From Streptomyces fagopyri (GTDB taxonomy: Bacteria > Actinomycetota > Actinomycetes > Streptomycetales > Streptomycetaceae), in contig NZ_CP045643.1 of assembly GCF_009498275.1 (NCBI RefSeq), forward strand, positions 6,448,001 to 6,512,000: DNA of 64,000 nucleotides, read 5' to 3'. This document shows positions 41,905-50,848 of the stretch, piece by piece. Made by a program: the position numbers and the translations under genes. The first letter of the stretch is position 1; every line of letters begins with the position of its first letter. A model generated the notes under the pieces. It had not been told where the DNA came from. It saw only the letters and a program-made list of their open reading frames with translations, and searched no databases.

Positions 41905-43794
41905 TTGCTGTTCCGTGCGTCCGCGAGAACGGTCGCCGTCATGGCATTCGACGGTTCACTGTTTCTGCACCTCACCGACCGGTTCGCCCACATGCACGGG
42001 TACAGCCCCGGCGCCTCGGAGATCCGTTCCTGGGAGCGCAGCATCCCCCTCCTGGCCGCCGCGCTCAACGACGCGGGCCTGGGCGATGTGGAGGTCATGC
42101 TGGAGTACGCGCTCCCGTTGAACAGCAAGCGAGCGGACGTTGTGCTCGCCGGTGTGCATCCGGTCACAGGGGAGCCGTCGTACGTCGTGGTGGAGCTGAA
42201 GCAGTGGAGCCAGGCGCTTCCGCACGACGACGACCCTGCCCTGTGCTATGTCGACCCCTACACCCACCCGGTCCTCAACCCGATCGAGCAGGTGCGCCGT
42301 TACTGCGACTACCTGGTCAACTTCAACGGAGCGGTGGCCGAGCACGGGGACCGGGTCCACGGAGTGGCGTTCCTGCACAACGCGACCGAGTCCGGTGTGG
42401 CAGGCCTGCGGGAGATCGAGCGTGACGGTCATGGACTCCTCTTCACCGGGGATCGCCGTGCCGACTTCCTCGATCACCTCCGTTCCGAGCTGAGTGACAA
42501 ACATCCTGGCGCCCGTGCGGCGGACGAACTGCTCGCGGGCGCCACCGTGCCGTCGAAGCAGCTGATGTCCGTGGCCGCTGAGGAGGTGCGGGAACGTCAG
42601 CAGTTCGTTCTCCTCGACGAGCAGCAGGTCGCGTACCGCATGGTGCTCAACGCGGTGGAGAGGGCGAAGCGCGCCGACGGCAAGGAAATCGTGATCGTCA
42701 CCGGCGGTCCCGGTACGGGCAAGAGCGTGATCGCCCTCCAACTGCTCGGAGAGCTGTGCCGGCGCGGGGTTCCGGCGCTGCATGCCACCGGCTCGCAGTC
42801 GTTCACGAAGACGATGAGGAAGGTCGTCGGGTCCCGGAAGCGGGAAGTCCAGGATCTGTTCAAGTACTTCAACAGCTTCATGACCGTCGAGAAGAACAGT
42901 CTGAGCGCGCTGATCTGCGACGAGGCGCACCGCATCCGGGAGACCTCCGCCAACCGCTACACCCGTGCGGCCCATCGGACCGGCCGGGCACAGATCGACG
43001 AGCTTATCGACGTGGCATACGTACCCGTCTTCTTCCTCGACGAGCATCAGGTCGTGCGGCCGGGCGAGTTGGGCACAGTGTCCGACATCAAGGCAGCAGC
43101 GGCCAGACGAGGCATCCCCTGCCACGTCGTACCACTGGACAGCCAGTTCCGTTGCGGAGGCAGCGACGCCTACCTGCGCTGGGTCGTCAGACTCCTCGGC
43201 CTCGAGCCTGGCGGACCGGTCGTCTGGGAACCCGACGACCGTATGCACCTGCTGGTCGCCGACAGTCCGCAGGAGATGGAGACGTTCCTGGAAGCCCGTC
43301 GGGCCCACGGCTACGGCGCCCGCATGTCCGCCGGTTACTGCTGGCGCTGGTCCCCGGAGCCCAAGCCCGGCAACCCGTTGCCTCCCGACGTCGTGATCGA
43401 CGATTGGGCCCGCCCCTGGAACCTGCGCGGGGACAGGTCCGTTTCCGGCGCGCCCCCGTCCGCGCTGTGGGCCACAGATCCAGCGGGCTTCGGGCAGGTC
43501 GGCTGTGTCTACACCGCCCAGGGCTTCGAGTACGACTGGTCCGGTGTCATCATCGGCCCCGACCTGGTCTGGCGTGGCGATCGCTGGGTCACGGACCGTA
43601 CGGCGTCCAAGGACCCGGTCTTCAAAAAGTCCACCCCGGACACCGACGTGGACCGTCTGATCCGCAACACGTACAAGGTGCTGCTGACCCGGGGCATGGT
43701 CGGCACGATCGTGTACTCGACGGACCCGGAGACGCGGGAGAGGCTGCGGCAGCTGACGGGCGGCTGTCAGGAGCGGCAGCCTTCCATGGTCTGA
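41905..43794 (+). CDS. DUF2075 nuclease-helicase protein A
   Basis: TTG 41905 (LFRASARTVAV) is chosen by alignment with the paralogue and the GGGGGAA site. The 629-residue protein has an N-terminal PD-(D/E)xK-like nuclease core: Asp 78 (RADVVLAG) and E97-x-K99 in VVVELKQW. It then has a superfamily 1 helicase core: Walker A GGPGTGKS (267-274), Walker B LICDEAHR (336-343), QFRCGGSDAYLRW, and C-terminal motifs VYTAQGFEYDW and VLLTRGM. DUF2075 proteins occur in phage defence loci. Likely role: nucleic-acid processing in defence, by family and context, not shown. Confidence 0.85.
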   Translation: MLFRASARTVAVMAFDGSLFLHLTDRFAHMHGYSPGASEIRSWERSIPLLAAALNDAGLGDVEVMLEYALPLNSKRADVVLAGVHPVTGEPSYVVVELKQWSQALPHDDDPALCYVDPYTHPVLNPIEQVRRYCDYLVNFNGAVAEHGDRVHGVAFLHNATESGVAGLREIERDGHGLLFTGDRRADFLDHLRSELSDKHPGARAADELLAGATVPSKQLMSVAAEEVRERQQFVLLDEQQVAYRMVLNAVERAKRADGKEIVIVTGGPGTGKSVIALQLLGELCRRGVPALHATGSQSFTKTMRKVVGSRKREVQDLFKYFNSFMTVEKNSLSALICDEAHRIRETSANRYTRAAHRTGRAQIDELIDVAYVPVFFLDEHQVVRPGELGTVSDIKAAAARRGIPCHVVPLDSQFRCGGSDAYLRWVVRLLGLEPGGPVVWEPDDRMHLLVADSPQEMETFLEARRAHGYGARMSAGYCWRWSPEPKPGNPLPPDVVIDDWARPWNLRGDRSVSGAPPSALWATDPAGFGQVGCVYTAQGFEYDWSGVIIGPDLVWRGDRWVTDRTASKDPVFKKSTPDTDVDRLIRNTYKVLLTRGMVGTIVYSTDPETRERLRQLTGGCQERQPSMV

Positions 43795-43912
43795 CGGGAC
43801 GATTCTTCGCCATCGAACACGTGATCCAGCCATGATGTCTGCACTTCGGGCCGACAACGGCGTAGCCGCCTTCGGACGGCCGGCCGTCTCCTTAAGATCA
43901 CGGGAACCGATT

Positions 43913-43979
43913 GCGGCCCGACGGGCTTCCCTGCGCGGACACGCCCCCACCCGCACGAGTCACTCGTGCCCTGGGGGAA
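43913..43979 (+). promoter_or_regulatory. Leader element 2: hairpins with embedded ribosome binding site
   Basis: This is a second copy of the leader before DUF2075 protein A. It has GCGGCCCGACGGGCTTCC (43913-43930), then CCCCCA (43944-43949) paired with TGGGGG (43972-43977) around GCACGA (43953-43958) paired with TCGTGC (43964-43969). The loop is 5 nt here (6 in copy 1) and the internal loop differs in length, yet both stems are kept. GGGGGAA is again followed by the start, GTG 43987, after 7 nt. Confidence 0.72.
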
Positions 43980-43986
43980 CCATCTC

Positions 43987-46104
43987 GTGTCCATGCTCCT
44001 GCTGCGCCTGACAGCACGGGACTTGCTCGCTTTACACGCACGGCGCCGTCTGGTGCCGCACCTGGCCGCCCGTTGGGTGCACTTCGGACGAGGCGAGTCC
44101 TCTGACGGCGAGCGCCAGGCGTGGGCCAGCAGCCTCGTCTCCCTCGCTGAGGATCTGGTGGCCGCCGAGCGGGGCAACGTCGAGATGATCGTCGAATGCT
44201 CGCCGACCGTGGAGGAATCCGAAACTCCAGACGCCGACGGGCAGATCGACGTGGTTCTCGTGGGCAGGCACCCGGCGGAAGGCGTCCTTTCCGTGCAACT
44301 CGTCGAGCTGAAGCAGTGGTCGGCGGTGACGAGGGTGGAGGCCGCGACAGCCGATCTCGTATACGTCGACGGGATCGAAGATCCTGTCAAACACCCCGCC
44401 CTCCAACTCAGCCAATATCACGTGCTGTTCACCGGCCCCGAAGGCCCGTTGCGCGGGCTGCGGTTCGAATGCGGTGGTTTCGCGTATCTGCACAACGCCA
44501 CGGATGAATCCGTCCGGCCACTGCTCGGCGTTGACGCGCCTACAGGTCCATACGCGTACACGTATACGAGTGATACCCGGGACAGACTTCTCAAGGACCT
44601 GCAGAGCCATTTCAGCGCAGAGGACGACTACTCGGCGGCCGAGTACATACTGCACCGGATGAACCTCCGTAACACGCCGCTTCTCGACGCCATGGTCAAC
44701 TCGTGCGGAGAGGACACGGTCTTCACCTTGCGGGGGCGCCAGAAAAAGGTGGCTGATGACGTACTCGAGGCTTCGGAGTTGATTCTGGACAGCCCGGACC
44801 GGGAGGCGATCGTGCCACGTCCGCAGCACGCCGTCTTCCTGGTCAGCGGAGGACCAGGCACGGGGAAAAGTGCCATCGGGCTACAACTACGAGCCGATCT
44901 CGAAGCCGCCGGTCGAACAGTGAAGTACGCGAGTGGTTCGCGGGCCTTCAACGCCGCGATCAAGGAGAGCGTCGGGTACACCGAGGCCGAGTTCAGGGAA
45001 CGCTTCGCGTACTTCAGCAGTTTCGTGACGCCACCGAATCCGCCGCTGGACGTCTTGATCTGCGACGAGGCGCACCGGCTACGGGACAGGACCACCAACT
45101 ACCGCCTCCCCACGGAGAAGCAGGGTACGAAGCCACAGGTGGACGAACTGCTCGACGCGTCACGTCTGACCGTCTTCTTTCTGGACGCCGGTCAGACCGT
45201 GCGCCCGCAGGAGGTCGGCACCGCGGAACTCATCGAGGACGCCGCGCGACGCCGCGATGCGGTCGTCCGTCACTACCGTCTGACGGAGCAGTACCGATGC
45301 GGAGGCAGCGACGCCTACCTCCGCTGGGCTCGGGCGTTGCTCGGTGTTTCCGCGCAGGAGCCGCACGAGTGGGTCCCGGACGGACTCATGCATATCGAGG
45401 TCGTCGACACGCCCGACGAGATGGAGCACGTCGTCCGCACCGAGTTCGATGCGGGAGCGACCGCCCGCATGGTGGCGGGCTATTGCTGGCCCTGGAGCAA
45501 GCCGGACGCGAACAAGAACCTAGAGAATGACGTGCGCATCGGTGGCTGGCACCGCCCGTGGAACGCGTCCAGCGAGTCCTTCTGCGCCAACGGTGAGCCT
45601 CCGTCGAGGATCTGGCCCGTGCACGATGCCGGTATCGGGCAGATCGGCTGTGTCTACACCGCACAAGGGCTCGAGTGGGACTGGTGCGGGGTGATCATGG
45701 GCGATGACATGGTCTGGCGTACCGACCGCTGGGTCTTTCAGCGGGGAAAGCAGCGCAAGGACCCGAAAGCCGGCGTGATGCGGGTCGCGAAGCCCGGGTC
45801 GCTCGATCCGAAGGTCCGGGTCAGCACCCTCGACGACGACGAGTTCGCGCGCTGCGTGCGTCACGCATACCACGTCCTGCTGACCAGAGCGAGCCGGGCG
45901 ACCGTCCTCTACTCCACCGACGAGGAGACCCGGCGGCACCTCAGGAAACTGGTCGGGGAGGTCGACGTACACGGGCTCCGGCCGACTCAGGCGACCATCC
46001 CGCCCGAGCTGAGAATCGCGCGGAACAGCGGGGCCGCGCGAAGCCGCAGAGCCCGACGAGCACAGAGCAAGGCCAAATTGAAGAACGAAATGATGTTGTT
46101 CTGA
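43987..46104 (+). CDS. DUF2075 nuclease-helicase protein B
   Basis: GTG 43987 (SMLLLRLTARDLLALHARRR) aligns with the first paralogue; ATG 43993 is a second choice. The 705-residue protein has ELKQW (E107, K109), GGPGTGKS (288-295), LICDEAHRLRDRT (from 357), EQYRCGGSDAYLRWA, VYTAQGLEWDWCGVI and YHVLLTRASRATVLYST. It ends with a basic, Arg/Lys/Ala-rich tail that could hold nucleic acid. It is diverged from protein A outside the motifs, so the duplication is old or the two came in separately. Co-operation of A and B is not shown. Confidence 0.87.
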   Translation: MSMLLLRLTARDLLALHARRRLVPHLAARWVHFGRGESSDGERQAWASSLVSLAEDLVAAERGNVEMIVECSPTVEESETPDADGQIDVVLVGRHPAEGVLSVQLVELKQWSAVTRVEAATADLVYVDGIEDPVKHPALQLSQYHVLFTGPEGPLRGLRFECGGFAYLHNATDESVRPLLGVDAPTGPYAYTYTSDTRDRLLKDLQSHFSAEDDYSAAEYILHRMNLRNTPLLDAMVNSCGEDTVFTLRGRQKKVADDVLEASELILDSPDREAIVPRPQHAVFLVSGGPGTGKSAIGLQLRADLEAAGRTVKYASGSRAFNAAIKESVGYTEAEFRERFAYFSSFVTPPNPPLDVLICDEAHRLRDRTTNYRLPTEKQGTKPQVDELLDASRLTVFFLDAGQTVRPQEVGTAELIEDAARRRDAVVRHYRLTEQYRCGGSDAYLRWARALLGVSAQEPHEWVPDGLMHIEVVDTPDEMEHVVRTEFDAGATARMVAGYCWPWSKPDANKNLENDVRIGGWHRPWNASSESFCANGEPPSRIWPVHDAGIGQIGCVYTAQGLEWDWCGVIMGDDMVWRTDRWVFQRGKQRKDPKAGVMRVAKPGSLDPKVRVSTLDDDEFARCVRHAYHVLLTRASRATVLYSTDEETRRHLRKLVGEVDVHGLRPTQATIPPELRIARNSGAARSRRARRAQSKAKLKNEMMLF

Positions 46105-46122
46105 GTCCTGCGCTCGAAGTGA

Positions 46123-46152
46123 AGTGGCGGGCACCCCCGGGCGCCCGCCACT
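46123..46152. terminator. Hairpin between convergent genes
   Basis: AGTGGCGGGC and GCCCGCCACT form a 10-bp perfect stem with a 10-nt loop (46133-46142), between the DUF2075 B stop and a small minus-strand gene. Confidence 0.75.
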
Positions 46153-46159
46153 CGCCTGC

Positions 46160-46288
46160 TCAGAAAAGCAGGTGCGCTGCCGACATCATCGCCACCACCA
46201 ACACGTTGGCGACGACACTGATGGCGACGTCCACCAGGACCTTACGGACCAAGGCGAAACGCGCAGGCTTGTACTCGGCAGGGTTCAC
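46160..46288 (-). CDS. Very small membrane protein (42 aa)
   Basis: GTG 46288 lies 10 nt behind TAGGAG. The product starts MNPAEYKPARFALVRKVLVD and is followed by a membrane helix (VAISVVANVLVVAMMSAAHL) reaching the C-terminus. No family is recognised. Basic head plus single hydrophobic helix is the shape of type I toxins and of small membrane modulators. It is convergent with the DUF2075 B gene, separated by the terminator hairpin. Confidence 0.6.
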   Translation of the reverse strand: MNPAEYKPARFALVRKVLVDVAISVVANVLVVAMMSAAHLLF

Positions 46289-46390
46289 AGGTGACCACTC
46301 CTAGGCGGTGAGCAGGAATGGTGGGGGGACGGCCCACCGGGCATCCGCTCACACACCGCGCGAGTCCGCACGGCGATTCACCACCACTGC

Positions 46391-46866
46391 TCACATGCCG
46401 CCGACCGGCACATGAACTCCGCGCTCGTACACCTCCGGGAGGACGCGCAGCACAACCAACTTTACTGCAACCGGAGTTGTGCAGTGGCATGGGTGAGGCG
46501 CAGTGTTCATGCATGAGGGGCGACCGGTCTGTACATCGCCTGCGGTGCCGTCTGCCGACCAACCCGGCTGGCATTTCGACCGTTCGGCGGAAGGCACGAT
46601 GACGGCGGCAACCGGCGCGGCCTGCTCACGGCTCACCTTGGCCGCGTCTACATACCACTTACGGCGATCACGATCCATCGTGCGCCGAGCCGCTCCTTCG
46701 CCTCGCCCTTGTCCGCGTAAGGGACTTCCAGATAGAGGCGCTCTCCAGTGGCAGGGCCCCCTCCATCCGACGTGCTCGCGCTTGTTCCCGAACCCACGGG
46801 AGAAGCTTTGGGAACTGGCGAGTGGGGCGGCACGGGGTTGTGAAAGCCTGACGGACGGGCTGGCAC
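46391..46866 (-). pseudogene. DUF5710 domain gene with one-base deletion
   Basis: The frame from GTG 46866 gives ERLYLEVPYADKGEAKERLG then ARW, the DUF5710 motif, and then runs to an early stop (IVIAVSGM). A frame shifted by one base continues correctly as TMDRDRRKWYVDAAKVSREQ to 46391. Adding one G after TGG near 46679 would restore the motif ARWDRDRRKWYVD. So the gene is broken by one deletion, or the base is a sequencing error. DUF5710 is found in mobile-element primases and toxin-like proteins. Confidence 0.65.
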
Positions 46867-46925
46867 TCGGCACTCCCATGCCGTCGGGACGAGAGTGCCG
46901 AGTGGTGAGCGTCGAGTCTGAGCCG

Positions 46926-48731
46926 TCAGCTCATCGTCAGCCTGTTGAGCTCACACAGAGTTCGGTGGTATTGCAGGTACTCCTCGTCGATCCAATGGTC
47001 GGGGTGCCGGCGGAGGTGTCCCAGGGAATCGCCTCCGTGTGTCTGCCGCACGATCCCGTCGACGTCGACGTAGATCTCGAGCCCGTCGAACAGAACGTGG
47101 TGGTTGGGGCAGAGACAGAGCAGGTTCGGCTGTTCGTCCGGACCGTCGTGCGGGGATCCGAGGCCACGTATGTGGGCAGCCTCGCTGTAGGGCCTGCGCC
47201 TGTACTGCAGGCGGGTCTCGCACACCTGGCAGGCCTGGCCGTGCAGTTCCTTGACCCGCGTGGCGATCGCGGCGTCGCGAACAAGCTGTGAGGAGGTGCG
47301 CGTCCGTCGTGCGGCTGGACCGGTCGCACGCTCGGTCGCAGCGGCACCCTGCTGGCCGTCAGCGTCGTTGTCCCCATCGACCAGGCCGTCAGCCGTGGCG
47401 TATCCGGCGAGGCCTACCCGATTGAGCAACTCGCGCTGGTCGACACCGTCGAAGTAGGTGTTGCACAGCTTGATCACGGCCTGCAGACGGGTAAGGGGGT
47501 CCCTCAGCAACTCAGCGCTTGTGTGGGCCAGACCGGCGACGGGCTGGTGCGTGTCGAGGGCGCCTGTTCCAGGGGCAGAACCGGCGTCACGCTCCATCCC
47601 GTGCACCTCCCAAAGGCCGCTGCCACGCAGGTGCCAGAAGGGGTACTCGGGTGTGACTTGGGAACCGGGGAGTCCGAACTCGGCGAGGAGCGGGCTCACT
47701 TCGGTTCGGAAGAGGGCCCAGGGCGTCAGGCGAGGCATATCTGCAGAAATCCGGGATATCGCCCACAGCAAAGCCAATGGCTGGTGGCGGCTGGGCGTTT
47801 TGCTTCCTGGTTGACGATGAGTGCGGAGGGAGCCCAGTCGCTGCAGCAGACTCTCCGTGGTGAGCTGGTGGGGTATGGCTGAAGGCGCCGCCGCCGATGA
47901 GGGACCTACCGGCTGTCTTTCCCTCGGTAGGAGTTGGAGAACGCTGCGGTAGGTCTCGGAGGGCCGCAGCGTGAGGCTCCGCAGGGGCGCTGGGACCTTC
48001 ATGCGGCGCAGTATGGGCGCTGCCAGGACAGGAGTGGGGAATTCCTCGACGTCCCCCAACGCCATGATGTGTTCCCAAGTGGCGTTGTCCTCGCCGGCTC
48101 CCCAGACTTTTCGTGCCACAGGCGAGCTCGTGAACAGATGAAGGATGCGTGCACGAGCGAAGAAGCGGTTCGCCGTATAGAAGTACACATCGTCACCGAC
48201 GCGGCGATCTCGCAGGGCTCGCACTTTCTCGTTGTCGGCCTGCGCGGTAGGAGTGGCACCCCACAATCGAGCGATTCCGTCTGGATACAGGACATTTAGT
48301 GTGGCCGCCTGGTCGCCGAGAACATCCTGGATGTCTGCGATCCGGATGCCCTGGCGTACCGACTTGGCGAAGTTCTGGGCCCCTCGAAGCCGGGCCCCGC
48401 CGCGAGGCTGGAGGAGTATCTGTGGCTCCACGCGCTGGGGGCGGTCCGCGGCGGTGCTTCCGTCCTCCACGGTGAAGCCGAGTGCCCGCAGGCGGTGTGC
48501 CACTGTGCGGGCACCTCCACTGAAGTCGTCGGCCGACAGCAGGGCGCCGGCTGAGTACATATGGGCTACGCCGGCTATGGCCTTCGAGTCGTAGCTCTCT
48601 CCGTCTGTGACCAAGGTGTATGCCAATGCCCGCCCGAAGCCGTACCTGCGGCGAAACGTTTCGCGCCCCAAGCCCTGACACTCCGCGACCGCAGCGAGTA
48701 CGCCTGCGCGCGTGATATCCCCAAGTCCCAT
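46926..48731 (-). CDS. ScoMcrA-like modification-dependent restriction endonuclease (HNH)
   Basis: The 601-residue protein from ATG 48731 (MGLGDITRAGVLAAVAEC, then YGFGRALAYTL, DGESYDSKAIAG) matches the N-terminal head of S. coelicolor ScoMcrA. Next, residues about 130-260 look like an EVE/SRA-type base reader (LRDRRVGDDVYFYTANRFFA). Then comes a sulfur-binding-domain-like stretch (residues about 310-400; ALLWAISRIS, EYPFWHLRGSGLWEV). The C-terminus is an HNH nuclease: CQVC, PYSEAAHIRGLG, NLLCLCPNHHVLFD. ScoMcrA cuts DNA with phosphorothioate or 5-methylcytosine. The sequence supports a type IV role; the modification is not read from sequence. Confidence 0.85.
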   Translation of the reverse strand: MGLGDITRAGVLAAVAECQGLGRETFRRRYGFGRALAYTLVTDGESYDSKAIAGVAHMYSAGALLSADDFSGGARTVAHRLRALGFTVEDGSTAADRPQRVEPQILLQPRGGARLRGAQNFAKSVRQGIRIADIQDVLGDQAATLNVLYPDGIARLWGATPTAQADNEKVRALRDRRVGDDVYFYTANRFFARARILHLFTSSPVARKVWGAGEDNATWEHIMALGDVEEFPTPVLAAPILRRMKVPAPLRSLTLRPSETYRSVLQLLPRERQPVGPSSAAAPSAIPHQLTTESLLQRLGSLRTHRQPGSKTPSRHQPLALLWAISRISADMPRLTPWALFRTEVSPLLAEFGLPGSQVTPEYPFWHLRGSGLWEVHGMERDAGSAPGTGALDTHQPVAGLAHTSAELLRDPLTRLQAVIKLCNTYFDGVDQRELLNRVGLAGYATADGLVDGDNDADGQQGAAATERATGPAARRTRTSSQLVRDAAIATRVKELHGQACQVCETRLQYRRRPYSEAAHIRGLGSPHDGPDEQPNLLCLCPNHHVLFDGLEIYVDVDGIVRQTHGGDSLGHLRRHPDHWIDEEYLQYHRTLCELNRLTMS

Positions 48732-48777
48732 ATCGAGGACATTAGTAGGTAGGTATGACAAGTGCTGCCGCGAAGAG

Positions 48778-48981
48778 ATGAACGCTGAAGCAAAGCGCGG
48801 TCCCGCGCCTGCGCTTGTCTGGGTCAAGAGCAGCTACAGCGGCGCTGAGGGCGGTCAGTGTGTCGAAGTTGCCGCTGCCCCAGTCAGGGTCCACGTCCGC
48901 GACTCAAAGGACACAACCCGCGCCGCACTGGCCGTAGAACCCACGACGTGGGCCGCGTTCGTCGAGTTCGCTGCACTCTGA
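48778..48981 (+). CDS. DUF397 protein
   Basis: The 67-residue protein shows the family signature WVKSSYSGAEGGQCVEVA and VRDSKDTTRAALAV, then WAAFVEF. DUF397 proteins usually sit next to an XRE-type regulator and work with it (as in WhiJ/BldB-like pairs). No such regulator is adjacent here. It is divergent from the restriction gene. Confidence 0.85.
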   Translation: MNAEAKRGPAPALVWVKSSYSGAEGGQCVEVAAAPVRVHVRDSKDTTRAALAVEPTTWAAFVEFAAL

Positions 48982-49286
48982 CAGGGGTAGCACCGATGGC
49001 AGGGCCTTCCGGTGAGCATGTGCTTGCCGAGGGCCCTGCGCATGTCCGCCTCCGCCGAACGTTCGCAGCGCTCGGGCCCTGCTCCCCGGGAGTCGCGCCG
49101 GCGCTGGCTGCCACGACGTTCAACGTCCGTCCAGAGACGGTCGGTTCGCGACGGGAGTCGCCTTCCCGGGTGACGATCGGTATCGTGATGGACCCAGCTC
49201 GCACGCCACACCACTTACATCAAGAAGCCACAACTGGGCATACGCAGTCCGGCCCTTGGAGCGCAGAGCTACTGTAAGTTCCTGCC
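48982..49286. other. Gap without clear gene
   Basis: Only antisense or out-of-frame shadows are open in these 305 bases. The promoter of the EcsC-like gene should be here. No repeat or hairpin stands out. Confidence 0.5.
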
Positions 49287-50162
49287 ATGAAACAGGGCAA
49301 AGACATCGAGAACCCCGAGTCACGCTTCTCCGCGGTGCTGGTGAGTGCAGCGAAGCTTCCGGGTGTGCGTATCAACAGGGAGGCGTACCTCCGCAGTGCG
49401 CTGGCTCGCCACTGCTCCGAGGACGACATCCGAAGAGCGATAGAAGAGACCCCCGCTGCGGCGGGCATCGCTGACGACGTTCTCGACAAGGTGGCCAACG
49501 ACTCCATCCGCTTCGAAACCGCCAAGGTCAGCGCTCTCTCCGCGGCCGCGGGGATACCCGGCGTCTTCGCCCTTCCCGCCACTGTGCCGGCCGACATGGC
49601 TCAGTACTTCGGCCACATGCTGCGTATCGCGCAGAAACTCGCGTACCTCTACAGCTGGCCCGATCTGTTCTCCGACGACGGCGATGACGTCGACGACGCG
49701 ACCATGGGGGTGCTCACGCTGTTCTTCGGCGTGATGTTCGGTACCCAGTCGGCGAACGCGGCCGTGGGGAAGGTCGCCGGGATGATGGCGGAGCAGGTCG
49801 CCAAGAAGCTGCCCCAGAAGGCACTTACCCATGGCGTCATCTACCCCATAGTGAAGAAGGTCGCGGGCTACATCGGTGTTCAGATGACGAAGCAGACCTT
49901 CGCGAAGACCGTTTCGAAGGCCATTCCGCTCATCGGGGCCGCCGTCTCTGGCGGGCTCACCTTTGCGACCTACCTCCCGATGGCCAAGAGGCTCAAGAAG
50001 CACCTCTCCAGCTTGCCGCTGGCGAAGCCGTCGCACCAAGCGATGGATGGGGAAGTCGTGGACGGGGAAGTCGTCGAAGACCACGAGCCTTTCGAGACAG
50101 GACACGGTGAACAGCACGGATCGGACGCCCCTGCCGCCAAGCTGGAGGAACCTCAGCCCTGA
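49287..50162 (+). CDS. EcsC-like family protein
   Basis: The 291-residue protein starts MKQGKDIENPESRFSAVLVS. It has hydrophobic amphipathic segments SALSAAAGIPGVFALPATVP, LTLFFGVMFGTQSANAAVGK and AIPLIGAAVSGGLTFATYLP, the EcsC-family pattern of membrane-associated helices. The tail (VVDGEVVEDHEPFETGHGEQ) is acidic. EcsC proteins have no agreed function. In this region of defence-type genes it could be a membrane-acting partner, but no partner is evident. There is nothing on its strand nearby to form an operon. Confidence 0.7.
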   Translation: MKQGKDIENPESRFSAVLVSAAKLPGVRINREAYLRSALARHCSEDDIRRAIEETPAAAGIADDVLDKVANDSIRFETAKVSALSAAAGIPGVFALPATVPADMAQYFGHMLRIAQKLAYLYSWPDLFSDDGDDVDDATMGVLTLFFGVMFGTQSANAAVGKVAGMMAEQVAKKLPQKALTHGVIYPIVKKVAGYIGVQMTKQTFAKTVSKAIPLIGAAVSGGLTFATYLPMAKRLKKHLSSLPLAKPSHQAMDGEVVDGEVVEDHEPFETGHGEQHGSDAPAAKLEEPQP

Positions 50163-50209
50163 CACCGCAAGCGCACCACGAGAGCTCGCTCGTCACCCCG
50201 CCTCGCTGA

Positions 50210-50848
50210 TCACCGTGAACCGCGAAGACCCGTCGGAGCGCCGGACGCCTGGGGCGGGGCAAGGGTGACGATCTCCCGGTCGAAGAAATCGTAGAATCCC
50301 TCACCGCGCTCATAAAGCGCATCGAATCCGGCGTTCGTTTCCCGGATCAGTGAGCCGTCGGTGCAGCGGTTGGCTCCGTCCGCATTTCCGTCCTTGTCAT
50401 AAACGACCTCATACATCACCACGTCACCGAGAATAACTACTTCTGGAACCGGACGGGTCCGCTCGATGTTCGAAATTTCGCGAGCGTCGAGAACCTTGAT
50501 GTCATCGCCCACGTCCACGCGTACGCGCAGGACGTGCAATTCCCATTGCACATACGGTGTGACCGGGAATTCCACGACGCGAAGGCGGCGGTGCGTGACG
50601 CCCAGTCGCGACGCCTGGCGGAGTTCCTGGGCGTAGTCCTCGCGCCTCTCCTCGGCCAGGGACAGAGCCCGCTCCCAGTCGCCGCTGACGAAGGCCTCCC
50701 AGCTCGGGAAGCCGCGCTCTGCGAAGTGCTGGCCGCGCTCGAGCTTGTTGAGGAAGCCGATCCCGCTGGTGTAGACCCGGCCCAAGTCCGCGTGGTAGGT
50801 CGGGCGGTCCAGGCGTTCGGAGGCGCCGCCTGGGAAGGAGTCAAACAC
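50210..50848 (-). CDS. DUF6879 protein
   Basis: The 212-residue product begins VFDSFPGGASERLDRPTYHA and has GDWERALSLAEERREDYAQE and YVQWELHVLRVRVDVGDDIKV followed by LDAREISNIERTRPVPEVVI, then DREIVTLAPP. This family occurs in Streptomyces beside XRE/DUF397 regulators or DNA-binding partners. The GTG start at 50848 overlaps the preceding stop (TGA at 50841-50843) by 8 bp. Confidence 0.82.
   Translation of the reverse strand: MFDSFPGGASERLDRPTYHADLGRVYTSGIGFLNKLERGQHFAERGFPSWEAFVSGDWERALSLAEERREDYAQELRQASRLGVTHRRLRVVEFPVTPYVQWELHVLRVRVDVGDDIKVLDAREISNIERTRPVPEVVILGDVVMYEVVYDKDGNADGANRCTDGSLIRETNAGFDALYERGEGFYDFFDREIVTLAPPQASGAPTGLRGSR

Noticed and set aside
41956..43956. A 666-codon minus-strand frame opposite DUF2075 protein A
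   Set aside because: It is the mirror of a gene with complete helicase motifs; the antisense product has no domain.
46451..46483. Inverted repeat GCACAAC ... GTTGTGC as an operator
   Set aside because: The arms are only 7 bp with a 19-nt gap, they lie within the frameshifted DUF5710 reading frame, and no divergent promoter needs them.
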